Assembly (NCBI GenBank): GCA_015698045.1
Contig: BLAL01000183.1
Coordinates: forward strand, 744,001-808,000
Origin: Rhizophagus clarus
Taxonomy: Eukaryota > Glomeromycota > Glomeromycetes > Glomerales > Glomeraceae
Direction of reading: 5' to 3'
DNA: 64,000 bases
The position numbers and the translations under genes were made by a program. Shown piece after piece: positions 12,590-23,477 of the stretch; position 1 is the stretch's first letter; each line of letters opens with the position of its first letter. The notes under the pieces were generated by a model. It had not been told where the DNA came from. It saw only the letters and a program-made list of their open reading frames with translations, and searched no databases.

Positions 12590-13128
12590 TCGTACTGATA
12601 ATTTGCGATATTGACAATTATCGAAAATAATCTCAACGATGATTTGCGATGTTGGCAATTATCGAAAATAATCGCACTGATAATTTGCGATATTGATAAT
12701 TATCGAAAATAATCTCAACGATGATTTGCGATATTGACAATTATCAAAAATAATCTCAACGATGATTTGTGATATTGACAATTATCGAAAATAATCTCAA
12801 TGATGATTTGCGATATTGACAATTATCAAAAATAATCTCAACGATGATTTGCGATATTGACAATTATCAAAAATAATCTCAACGATGATTTGCGATATTG
12901 ACAATTATCAAAAATAATCTCAACGATGATTTGTGATATTGACAATTATCAAAAATAATCTCAACGATGATTTGCGATATTGACAATTATCAAAAATAAT
13001 CTCAACTATGATTTGCGATATTTGATAATTATCAAAAATAATCTCAACGATGATTTGCGATATTTGATAATTATCGAAAATAATCTCAACGATGATTTGC
13101 GATATTTGATAATTATCAAAAATAATCA
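12590..13128. repeat. 41-42 bp satellite, about 12.8 copies
   Basis: Units begin at 12601, 12642, 12683, 12724, 12765, 12806, 12847, 12888, 12929, 12970, 13011, 13053 and 13095 with ATTTGCGATATTGACAATTA or close variants, followed by ATCGAAAATAATCTCAACG. The period is 41 bp, rising to 42 in the last units (GATATTTGATAATTATC). The array lies just outside the 3' end of the Plavaka transposase gene and about 120 bp inside the left terminus, where a subterminal repeat would be expected. Confidence 0.9.
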
Positions 13129-13224
13129 AGTTAAATCCATTATTTATTATTTCATTAATAAATCATAAAACGCACTCATATACAAATGAATACTAAGAAT
13201 ATTAATCTAATTTCATTTTACACC

Positions 13225-16104
13225 TTAAAAAATATACGTATTAACAAAATATTCATTTTCACAGTTATTTCTTGGTATAATGTGAACTGACATATCAACC
13301 GAATCTAAGTAAACACATGTATATTGATCAGTTAGCCATAATCTTGGACAGTCGTATATGATCTCTTCTTCTTGTACTTCTTCATACCATCGTAACAAAG
13401 CAAGATTTACTGGCTCTTTTAAACCTTTTGCAGAAAATTCCAATAATAAAAGTGCCTAAATTTAATTCAGTTAATAACATGTCATCATGACAAAAATCTT
13501 AATAAAAAATTTTAAGCATATCATACCTTTCCATACCATGCAGTTTCTTCGGAAGAGACTACTACATCACTGAGCCATTCATTACCATAAAAGGTTCCTG
13601 CTGTTCGGATAATATCAGTTGATTCAACAGCTACACTAGAATATATTTTAAAATGCCCAGATTCATAATCATATTCTAACTCATTTTCCGTCAAAAACTC
13701 TTCAAAACCTGCATGAAGGTTATCAAACCCTTCTTTATACAGATGATGGATATCGGTGTCTTGTTTTATTTTAGAAACTGTTGTTTCAATTTCAGTAAAT
13801 TTGAACTCCCATAAAAGATTTCAAAATCCACTAGATCTCCTTATCGTAGGTTTTTTTTGTTTCAAGGCTAAATATTGACGTCGCACCTATCGTATCAAAT
13901 TTAAATTAATCGATTAAAATAGATTATGATGAAACAGATCATATAACATTACCATAGTTAACATTTGTGAAACATAATTTCTTTTATTTGTCATTCGATA
14001 TGGAGTTTTAACGCTCTTCTTATGCAAAGTTTCATATGTTTCTGTTGACATCCCATTCATCGAACCATAAAGTCGAATTGATGGAATTACATGATAATAA
14101 AGCACGTGAAGTTTAGGTATTTTACAGCGACTTGGAGAATATTCGGCAAATATCGTTACAAATTCTTGACAGAATTCAGTTATTAATGTCTAGTAATAGT
14201 AGTAATAAATTTTTAAAAAACTGAAATTAAATACTAATTAAAGATTTGGTTTAGAATTAATAATCGATATTTACCTCTAATTCTGTTAACTCGGTATCCG
14301 TAAATGACTCCTGACGCAACTTCATATACATTACCAAATATTTATGAAAAATGTTGCACAGTCTCTTACATGGTATTCCACCTTCTTTATAATCATCATA
14401 TAAATTATCTATAACGAAAATAATCACTTTCATTATATTACGATAATCATTGGCAGTAAATTTAGATATATTTTCCAATCCGTTTTTTAATATTATTAAG
14501 CCTGGATATCGTGGGATTGCGCACAATCTGTGGTCCATATCTTTTACTGCTCTATTGCTGACCTTTCGGTATAACAATTCACGAGTAAATTCTATGAGAT
14601 ACTTTGTTACTCCAAGGTCGAGTAAATGCATACGATCTGGAGCAGTCGCCTCATAAATATTAAAATCGTCAAAATCCCAAAAATAATTAAACTCCTTATG
14701 AATCGAAAATTCACTTGCTTGATTCTCACTAATAGCTAGTTTCATCTTTTCTGGAGTTCGTAAATCAATATGAGATAATGCCATATTATTAAAATCTTCA
14801 TTATTTATCAAGCAATAATAACATGGTCGTTTAGAAGTTGATGGAAGATATGTTGCGGTAAATGCTCCTGCTTCCGCCATATCAGCAAGGATAACCGATA
14901 ATTTTGGTATAAATGGATGTATTTTATTTTGAACAACTAAATACATGTCATTTTGATTCATTATCGGCGATAATAATATTTGGAGACATCTCTGAAAAAC
15001 AAGTCTCTGTAATCTTCGGAAAGACTCAGAATTCCTTGTAGTATTATCTTTTGCTTTCAATTTTGGCAAATAACCAACAAGTACTTTAACGTTAAGTTTA
15101 TTTCGCTGCCAATTTGGTATATTTCCGAGTGAAATATATATAGGATGTTCAGAAGTTTTGCCCAGATGATCACAAGTTGTAGAATCGGCGTAAATTATTA
15201 TCGATAATAATTTGTTATCGACAGGAATTTTATTTTCCGTGATATACCACCAATTACTTTCGAATTGTTCACCATAAGTCTTAATCAATGTATTGTAATT
15301 TTTATACTTAAAAACAAATTCTTCATTCATTTCGGATTGAAGAAGCAGAACTTTAATTCCATGAATTATCGGTTGATAATAAAAAGAATAATCTTTATCC
15401 TGGAATTTCGTGATAAGGACTTTTTTGAATTTCATATAAGGAAATTCGTTAACATCAAGAAATCTACGACCTTCCTTAGTATTTATTGGTAATGGGTTTT
15501 TTTCGGCCTCTTGTCTGCTTTTATTGATTAACTTAATTATCCTATCACCGCAAGAATTAGATAATTGATATTCCATAACAATTTTCATGAATTCACGATA
15601 AATGTCGTTCGGCCATTCAGTGTTAGGTGGATGTGTTTTGTCTCTTATTGCATCATCTAGTGTGGTCCCACAAAAATCTTCAGCATCGATAGATAACAAG
15701 TATGTTAAGTCAACTTCATTATCCTCATTATCGTCGTCATCAAATTCACCACTTTCCTCATCTGACTCATCGTTGTCATCAAATTCCCCACTTTCCTCAT
15801 CCGACTCTTCAGAAATTTGTAAATTTTCATGAGATTCTACGGGTTGTTCTAATGTTATTTTCGATTCAGATTCGTCATCTTTCATTGAAAGATCATCATC
15901 CCAGAGACCGGATTCTTCATGATATGGCACTTTTGATACTTCTTTATCATCATCATCCCAGAGATCAGGTTCTTCGTGTGGCATGTTTGATTGAAAGGTT
16001 ACTTCTTCATCTTCGTCAATATATTAATGCTTGTCCGAAATATGTCGTTTTAATGCAAAAGTTAACGAAAAAATACATGAACAATATGAACATTTATAGG
16101 TCAT
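13225..16104 (-). pseudogene. Plavaka-type transposase, almost intact
   Basis: Four exons on the minus strand fit together in frame: 16104-14275, 14189-13953, 13886-13527 and 13455-13225, all with GT-AG borders in phase 0, giving 885 codons. A C2H2-like finger lies at the N terminus (CSYC, then HISDKH, residues about 5-25), followed by a D/E/S-rich linker. The core carries blocks I recognise from fungal Plavaka transposases: IIYADSTTCDHLGKTSEHP, ISLGNIPNWQRNK, KRPCYYCL, then PDRMHLLDLGVTKYLI and STETYETLHKKSVKTPYRM in exon 2. Only two stops interrupt it: TAA at 16026-16024 directly after the finger (CAA to TAA would explain it) and TGA at 13823-13821 in exon 3. The 575-residue open part from 15984 is long enough to look like a gene alone. 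Transposition of DNA would be its role; as it stands it is probably inactive unless translation starts downstream. Confidence 0.8.
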
Positions 16105-16129
16105 TTTGAGTGATTTTAGCGATAGTGAA

Positions 16130-17190
16130 TGGAACCAAATTTTATGAAAGTGAATTTATTGCCTGAACAAAACTAGTAAAAACGGAATTTATTGCCTGAA
16201 CAAAACCAAAAAACGATGTAATATATATATTTCATTATTTCAGCTTTACTAGTAGTAGACAACGATCAGTTTTATTAGTAAACAATACAGATATTTTTAG
16301 ACTTTTCTTAATTGTATTGTTGATCTATTTAATTTTTGAATACAACAATTAAATATACATCGTTATATCTCGATTAATTGTATTGTTTTGTATTGTTAAA
16401 TTTTCAAATAATTTATTTAATTTTGAGTAATTGAAAGAGATCGATACCATTTACTACTATGATTGGATATTTTCAGTTAACTAATGTGCATTGTTACCGT
16501 ATCCCTCGAATTTATTTACAAATAATTAATATGCATCGTTATCCCTCAAATTTATTTACAATTAACTAATATACATTGTTATCCCTCGAATTTATTTAAT
16601 TTTAGAGTACAATTAACACTAATGTGCATTATTACCGTATCCCTCGAATTTATTTACAAATAATTAATATGCATCGTTATCCCTCGAATTTATTTACAAT
16701 TAACTAATATATGTCGTTATCCCTTGTTTAATTCATTTAATTTTGAGTACAATTAACTAATATGCGTCGTTATCCCTTGTTTAATCCATTTAATTTTGAG
16801 TACAATTAACTAATATGCATCATTATAATATTTTAATTATGCATTACAATTAATAACACGTCGCTATAATAATTTAATTAGTATGCATTATAATTATTTA
16901 CGCATCACATCGAGTTTTATTGATCTAAATAGTTTATCAAACTTTAGAAAAGTTTATATATAGGATACTTTTCCAACCTTTTTTTTAAACTTTTTTTATC
17001 TCTGATTTTACATTCAAATCTTCTTCAATCCTTTTTCGTCCGCTTCTTCTTCAATCCTTTTTCATCTGCTTCTTCTTCAATCCTTTTTCGTTCGCTCCTT
17101 TTTCCACTTTATACTAAATTTTTCTTCGCTCTTCTTTAGTCTAACCATTTATATCTTTCTTTTTTTACTAATTTGTTTCAAACCTTTTTT
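16130..17190. promoter_or_regulatory. Divergent intergenic region of the Plavaka element, with direct repeats
   Basis: This lies between the two divergent genes and probably holds both promoters. TGAATTTATTGCCTGAACAAAAC-like sequence is present twice at 16150-16210 (core TTTATTGCCTGAACAAAAC). Between 16480 and 16830 a 35-60 bp unit containing CGTTATCCCTCGAATTTATT and AATTAACTAATATGC recurs five to six times. Positions 17020-17110 are pyrimidine-rich with three copies of CTTCTTCAATCCTTTTTC, just upstream of the second gene. Confidence 0.5.
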
Positions 17191-17196
17191 AAAAAA

Positions 17197-19009
17197 ATAC
17201 CAAAAAAATGAAAATATTCCACTAGAGCTAACAAAAATAAACAGTCTCAGGAATCAAATAACGAATATAATAATGAATAAGAAGGCCCAAGAAAAATCAT
17301 AAAGCGGAAAGATACTTCGCAAGCTAAAGAGCCTGCTAAAGAATCAGATACTATTAGTTCACAAGCTAAAGAGACAGCCAAAAAATCAGATACTAGTAAC
17401 CAGAGATCAGATAGTGATTAAGAAGAAATGGAAGTAGTAGCGGAATCTTCGTAAACTACACCACTAGCAGAAAGTAATGATCCATATATATTTATTATGA
17501 TTTGTTAGATATTATGTTAATAAACCTTTCATAATCAATCATTTATTTTTTAGATAACACTCGAAGGATAAAGGAATATATTTCTAAACAACTCAAAACA
17601 TACGGCAGACAATCAAAGCAAAGTAAGTGATAATTTCCAGACTCGAAAATTGTCAACATTTCATTTCAGTTTACATCTATTACACCTAATACAATTTACT
17701 GGGTTAATACATCAACGTCAGCTGGCGATGAACATTCCGAAATGCTTGTACTGGAAACAAATAAAGAAAATGTACAGCGCAGTAGGCCGACCACGCCAGC
17801 TGTTGAGCATCGAAGAAGCTCGTCAACTACAACTGCAGAAGAAACACCAGAGATCAATGTCCAACCTCCTAAAAGCAGAAAAAGTTGCGAGGACATGCTT
17901 ATAAAACAAGGTAGGCAAATACGAGCTCTATATGAATTACATAAAGAGACGCTCGAGAAAGTCAGATGGATCTAGAACCAGATTAAGTTGCAAAATGAGA
18001 AAAAGAAAAAAATTGACCTAAGCGAAAAGGTCTTCAATGTAAGTTTCTAACGAAAACCTGGTGCTATTCTCTCTTATACCATCTGTCACCAAATCACAAC
18101 ATAATTGCAATTATTTATTATCACACACTAATATAGGAAGGTTATAACTTGGTGTGCAATAAATCCTTTCCGGACAATATGTGGCCTACCTTTGAAAATT
18201 TTAAGTTGGAGCTCGAAAATTGGCTAAATCAACATCATCCTGATTATCTTCGTGAAGTAGGCTATAGAGAGTGGATGAATGCATTTTCAGGACACCATCA
18301 TTCTATGGTGATTATCATTAATATTCGTAATCATAACTGTTGTGTTTAATTTAAATTTTTCAATTATCATTATGGATTTTTTATTTTCTTTATAGCTCAT
18401 GCGAAAAATGAAAGATATGAGAGGAGTACACGTTGCAGCAGTGAAAAGCACCATTTTTAAGGAATTCGGTCTACAATCAATAAGTAGTAATAAACAAAAA
18501 AGCCTGCAAGATATAACAAGCTGGAAAAATTTACCACAAGTTAAAGAGTGTTATAATAAGTTATATGATGATAATGATAATGTAATCAAAAATATAACAA
18601 AACTCGCATTTCCCGCAATATCTGATACTGACGAGTCATTTCAGAATATCTATATTTATACGTCAGCGATATGCAATATAGTATTGAATCCTAGCTACCC
18701 CGACGTAGAGTGCGGGAAAAAACCTCTAGAACGATGATATCGGAAATTTAAGGTATGTGGCTGTTATTTAAACCAATTTATATAATTTGAAATCTATTCA
18801 GTTAGATAAAATTCGAATTAATACTTTATTAGGATTTATTCGAAAATAAAGAAGGTTTTACTATACATGACGCGCAGGAGATATTGAGGGAATAAGTTTC
18901 AGAAATCCCGAAAACAGGCTCTTTTGAAGAGGAGGAGGAAACAGATGTAATTCTCAGAGGTGATGATACATTAATGACGTTACATGACGACTTGTTTTAT
19001 GATGATTAG
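17197..19009 (+). pseudogene. Second, divergent gene of the Plavaka element, stopped by C-to-T changes
   Basis: Exon-like blocks follow one frame: from ATACCAAAAAAATGA at 17197 (start ATG apparently changed to ATA, next CGA to TGA), through KQSQESNNEYNNE and SQAKETAKKSDTSN; a short block DNTRRIKEYISKQLKTYG before a GTAAGT donor at about 17621; FTSITPNTIYWVNTSTSAG and KSRKSCEDMLIKQGRQIRAL after the acceptor at about 17669; EGYNLVCNKSFPDNMWPTFE from about 18138; MRKMKDMRGVHVAAVKSTIF from about 18397; and an acidic end at 19009. Seven internal stops each sit where a single C-to-T change in CAA, CAG or CGA explains them. The product would be a roughly 450-residue hydrophilic protein with a possible DNA- or protein-binding middle. 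I do not recognise a named domain. The orientation and shared termini suggest an accessory transposition protein; host cargo is the alternative. Confidence 0.55.
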
Positions 19010-19232
19010 CAATTATTCATAGGTTGGAAAGTGATGTTTTATTTTAAGGTGGCATACTAATATTTTATAATTAATTATAATTATTATCATTATGAATTTT
19101 ATTATGAATTTTATTATTATAAATAAATAAATAAATTTACGTTAGTAATCGCAATGAATATTTTCAATATTTATCGTTTGAATTTTCTTGATTTTTATCG
19201 TATGAAATTTTCTTGACTTTTATCGTTTAGGC

Positions 19233-19475
19233 TTAATTCTGATAAGTAATCATCTTTTCCGTATTGATACTACTTGACAAGTCTGATTATTATCGATAGA
19301 TATCATGTGACCTTTCCATCGATATACATCTCTATTGATATTTGTCATTTTAGTTAAATTCTGATAATTTGTCATCATTTACCCACATCGATACTACTCG
19401 ACGAGTCTGATTATTATCGATATATATCATGTGACCTATCCATTGATATATATTCCCTAAAAAAATTTCCCGATG
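19233..19475. repeat. Two 121-bp subterminal copies at the right end of the Plavaka element
   Basis: TTAATTCTGATAAG at 19233 and TTAAATTCTGATAA at 19354 start two copies that share GTCTGATTATTATCGATA and ATATCATGTGACCT. The second copy ends in the terminal inverted repeat. Such repeats are where CACTA transposases usually bind; binding here is inference. Confidence 0.75.
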
Positions 19476-19479
19476 AACG

Positions 19480-20050
19480 TCTCAAGAAAAACTCCTAGCT
19501 TACCTTGAATACCTTTATATTCTAAGTTAAAATTCAGATCTAAGAAATCATCCCTTAAAGAAAAAACATTAATGAAGTTCCAAAACCAAAAAAAAAATGA
19601 AAATCTTTCTTACTTTTCATATTCTAAAAGTCTGAAAAGATGTCCCCTAAAAAAAAAAAAGCAAAAGAAGTGTTAATATTGTTCTAAAAACAAAAAAAAC
19701 TGTAAAACTCCTATTTCCTAATTTACCTTCATATGTAGGTTGAGGCAAATTATTATCTGAACCTTTACTAGCAAAAAATACAGTGATAATATTTCAGGCC
19801 AAAATCCAGATTTAAGAAAGCGCCTCTGAAGAAAAAAAAAAGAAATGTTAATGATATTCTAAAAACCAAAAAAAAAAAGAAATCTCCCTTACCTTTTATT
19901 TTTTAAAGATCCAAGAAGGTATTTCCTAAAGAAAAAAAGAAAAGGTAATTAGTAATGTTTTAAAGACAAAAAAAAACACAAAAAATTTCACATCCTAATT
20001 TATCTTCAAAACTCAAACTGAAATCCAGACTCAGGAAGGTTTAATATATT
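19480..20050. repeat. Degenerate A-rich tandem repeat
   Basis: Four or more diverged units contain GAAAG or CCCTAAAG followed by 6-12 A, then GTTAAT(G/A)TTCTAAAAAC, another A-run, and CTCCTATTTCCTAATTTACC or CTCCCTTACCTTTTATT. Period is roughly 150 bp. No coding potential. Confidence 0.5.
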
Positions 20051-20276
20051 ATTGTAGAACTATAAAGTAACTATAAGAACTTTGTTACCAAATGCTAAAG
20101 ACTTGTTAGATATGAGTATAAACAGTGGTAAATTTCTTGCTTTACTAAATTTGCTGCTATCAGATATTTGTGTGATAAAAGGTTAGGCTTCTAACATTGC
20201 TCTAAAATTAAAGCACCTGAAGGGATTAAAAAGAAAAATATTTTTTTTTTTTTAAAAAAAAAATGATTTAACCAGA

Positions 20277-20536
20277 TTAGGCCAGTCCAACTTAATTTTT
20301 CGTTTAACATATCCCCCCCCCCCTAGTTTTAAAAAAATGGAGAAAAATTGTACATGTAATTTAGGCCAGAATTATGATTCTTGGCCAGAATTACAAAAAA
20401 TTTTTTCAAATCACATGACATGCACATAATTCTGGCCAAAATTTTTATAATTCTGGTCATGTTTTATATCCCCCCCCCCCTTAGATTGTGACCCTCCATG
20501 TTATGTTAAACAAAAAATTAAGTTGGACTGGCCTTA
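20277..20536. mobile_element. 254-bp MITE with TTA target duplication
   Basis: Ends GGCCAGTCCAACTTAATTTT (20280 on) and AAATTAAGTTGGACTGGCC (to 20533) are inverted and extend with one mismatch to GTTTAACATA inside. TTA flanks both ends (20277-20279, 20534-20536), a PIF/Harbinger-like 3-bp duplication. Inside are two C-runs of about 10 and an inner palindromic pair around GGCCAGAATTAT and ATAATTCTGGCC, so a single strand could fold into a long hairpin. No ORF. Confidence 0.8.
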
Positions 20537-20539
20537 TTA

Positions 20540-21660
20540 ATCTAGTCATCTATGTAAATCCAGATGATCCATTTTTTATTAGAGTATACCTCTGCTATTA
20601 TCAGATTTAAAATAAAAAAAAATTAAAAAAAATTTATACATAATATTTTATTATTTTTTTCATTTTTTTTTAAAAAAAATAACTTTATTTTTTAAAAAAA
20701 AAGAATAAAGGTTATATGAGTTTATAACTGATACCAAAATCTGATTATAATAACAGAATGCTAATTGCTGAAACTATAAATTTATCATATAATATACTAT
20801 GCGAAACGCTGAAACAGTTTTGGCAGTTTCAGCAGTTACGGCATTTTGATATTTTTAAGTGCTTGTCAAAACTTAGTTTTGGCAATTTTAGCAGTTTTAG
20901 TATGCTAAAACTCCCTAGTTTTGGCAAGTAACTTTAGTTATAAATAGATTTTAGTAGAGTATTCGAACTAGAGCTAATATATATTCTAACCCTAAAATAT
21001 TTGTTTGAATGAATGCATCATATAAAGTACCCAAGTTTATATTTTAATAAAGCTAAAATTAGGTAATAGAGATATTTCATAAATATGTTATTTCTTTAAG
21101 CTTTTATCTCTTTATGCTTTCAATATAATTTTAATAGTTAGCATAAAGTAAAATCATACCAATTAGTTTTAAGTAAAATTTACAATAGATTTATTTTTTC
21201 ATTGATCACTATTAGCAAACTTTTCTTTAATGCAATAGACCAAATATGATAGAAAATAAAAGAAAGGTATTTTCTTAATATTAGTATTTCATGTAAAGGT
21301 AGAATCAAAAGTCTCTTTTCTTTTCAATGCATATAATCATCATATAATAATTTACGATATGCTGGCCTATTTATAATAATCATGTGATTAGTTTTGAAAT
21401 TATGGATTTTTTCATAGATATCTGTTGGCTGATTTAATGTTTTCATAGCGTTAGTATGAAAAGATAATTTATTTTATTATAATACTAATTAATTTAAATA
21501 TATATTTTATTATAAAATTAAAAGTGAAAGAAAAGGTTTATATTCTAAAATACTTTCATAGTCTCTTTACTTACATATATATTAAGAAAGATAGTACTAT
21601 TTGTGGAAATAAATGCTATCTCTCTAAAGGATATTATAGACACTTAAAATTATATGAAAA
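20540..21660. other. AT-rich stretch, no gene seen
   Basis: Contains poly-A/poly-T blocks and short repeats of the type TTTTGGCAGTTTCAGCAGTT around 20820-20930 (three imperfect copies). No protein-like frame on either strand. Confidence 0.5.
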
Positions 21661-21665
21661 TCTTG

Positions 21666-22250
21666 GACGATGAACACCAGGAAATTTTTTCCATGGATTC
21701 TGAACTTCACTAAATGTTAGAGTATAGTAACAAACAATTTCTAGATATGGAATATCCTGGGGATCCTATGCATCAATCAGACACGTCAATGAATTTTGAT
21801 GAGATTAATGAAGATTTATAAGGATTATTAGACGATAGTTTAGGCACCACACCCTTGCGTAATATCACACCCATACCTGTCATGCTCTTGATTAAATCTC
21901 AGAAAAGGAGTGCTAAGAAGAAAGCCGTAAGGAGAAATAAACGTTGCAATTACAAATTCCTTCCAGATTGGATGAACAAGTAGTGCCTACTTTTAGCACT
22001 GAATGTCCTGAGTATATACCCTCTAAACCTTCTGACTCAAGGACGATTACTTTTAATAAAAGTTTACTTTCTCCTTTTTCTACACCCTTAAGCAGTTGAA
22101 GTGAGATTCTAAACCACAATTATCACCTATTGACAATGGGAAGAAATTAAAGCAGAAAGAAACAGACAACACTTTGAAAAATAGAAATATTATCATCATC
22201 AGATATGTTCCTCAAGATCAAGAATACTAATTTGCGATTGGTTAAAATAA
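21666..22250 (+). pseudogene. Remnant of an unidentified S/T-rich protein
   Basis: The frame starting LDDEHQEIFSMDSELH runs through NEDL and LLDDSLGTTPLRNITPIPVM to KKKAVRRNK, with stops after SELH and NEDL (both explainable as CAA to TAA). The text then continues in another frame as LQLQIPSRLDEQVVPTFSTE and SKPSDSRTITFNKSLLSPFS before more stops. I do not recognise the family. It may be part of the neighbouring transposon or an independent fragment. Confidence 0.35.
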
Positions 22251-23477
22251 AAATATGGAATCACCATATTAGGAAATGTTTTACTTTATTAATTCATCAA
22301 TATTTTCAAAAATAAAATCTGGAACAGCTTGATGTGATTTATATTTTTTTAACACATATACAGCTTGTATACCTGTTAATCCTTTTTGATAACAATCCAT
22401 AAATTTTGCTAATTTTTGTGCATATTTTCATATATGGTTTAAAGGAACTGAATCTAATGCTCGTAGAACTGTTTCTTGTAAACCTTTTCAAGTATAATTG
22501 CAATGCTGCCAAGTATAACGTTTTGAAGCTCTCCAGTACATTTTAATATAGTTGAGTTCACAGTGAAATTTGAGGTAAAATATAACTTTATGTTCAAGTC
22601 CTTCAATAACTTCTTGCAATATTAGTTTTTGATTAAGAAAATCCTCTTGAGCAGCCAAAACATGATATACACAACACCTTGGATTTTCTATTGATACCTC
22701 TTTATTACCACAAAATCCTTTTAATCCAGATCCCCATAAACCACGTTCTTGCAAAATTACTCTCATTCCTTTTGGTTTTTCACGGAGGTTTTCATTTGGA
22801 TAATTGGCAGGAAACACCATACTTTGAACTTGTTCATTAAAAATGGTATCGCGCATTATTGGCTGTTTTCCACCAGGATTAAAATTTATATACGCTGCAT
22901 TAAGAGTGTCATCAGCTAATTTGGCATAACTGGAAGAATTATCAAATGCAATTACTGCAACCATTCCAGGGTGCGTTTTTTCAAAAATTGGAATTGCTCG
23001 AGTTTTAATCTATAATTGCAAAAGGATTTTTAGACATTTATTTGCTTTAACTATTTTTTAATATACATATCTGATCAATTAATTGATCAATATTCCACCA
23101 TCCATCAAAATTTTTTCCAGAATTAATTATAACACATGCTTCATGTGGATTTCTGTCATCAACAACATCACTGCTTAATTTTAATCTTCTGATAATATCT
23201 GTTAGGAAGTCACTGACATGAATAGATCATCCTTATCCTTTTTTTTGTAACGGTTACTCATTTTTAGGTCTCCAACCAGATTTCTGTCCATCATTTGATT
23301 GGAAAGTCATTTCGTCATAGGGTAACAAGAATATGTAAGCGTTCACCATTCTTTAATTCAGGATTAACTTGAATTTTGCATTTCTTGCCAATAAATTTTG
23401 GCATTAACTTTTGATACCTGTAAGTAAAATTACGTTAATTAAAAAAAAATAGATAATTTTTATTCATTAATAGAAAT

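Larger units (their letters stand above)
12442..19475. mobile_element. Plavaka-type (CACTA-like) DNA transposon, 7.0 kb, two divergent genes
   Basis: The outer 34 bp at 12442-12475 and 19442-19475 are inverted copies with 28 of 34 positions identical; all six differences are transitions. The termini read CATCAGGAAATTTTTTC and, inverted, CATCGGGAAATTTTTTT. Inside are a minus-strand transposase (13225-16104), a divergently transcribed second gene (17197-19009), a 41-bp satellite next to the left end and two copies of a 121-bp unit next to the right end. Subterminal repeats of this kind are known from CACTA-superfamily elements. No clear target duplication is visible directly outside the 34-bp ends, so the exact boundary may be off by a few bases. 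Confidence 0.7.

Noticed and set aside
12590..13128. CRISPR-like array of evenly spaced repeats
   Set aside because: Units are contiguous with no variable spacers, there are no cas genes, and the genome is eukaryotic; it is a satellite.
15602..16109. Plus-strand frames rich in Ser/His
   Set aside because: Antisense shadows of the acidic region of the Plavaka transposase.
17197..19009. Alternative genetic code reading TAA/TAG as Gln
   Set aside because: Stops at CAA/CAG positions suggest it, but TGA at CGA and TGG positions, frameshifts, and normal stops in the intact conserved genes on the right contradict it.
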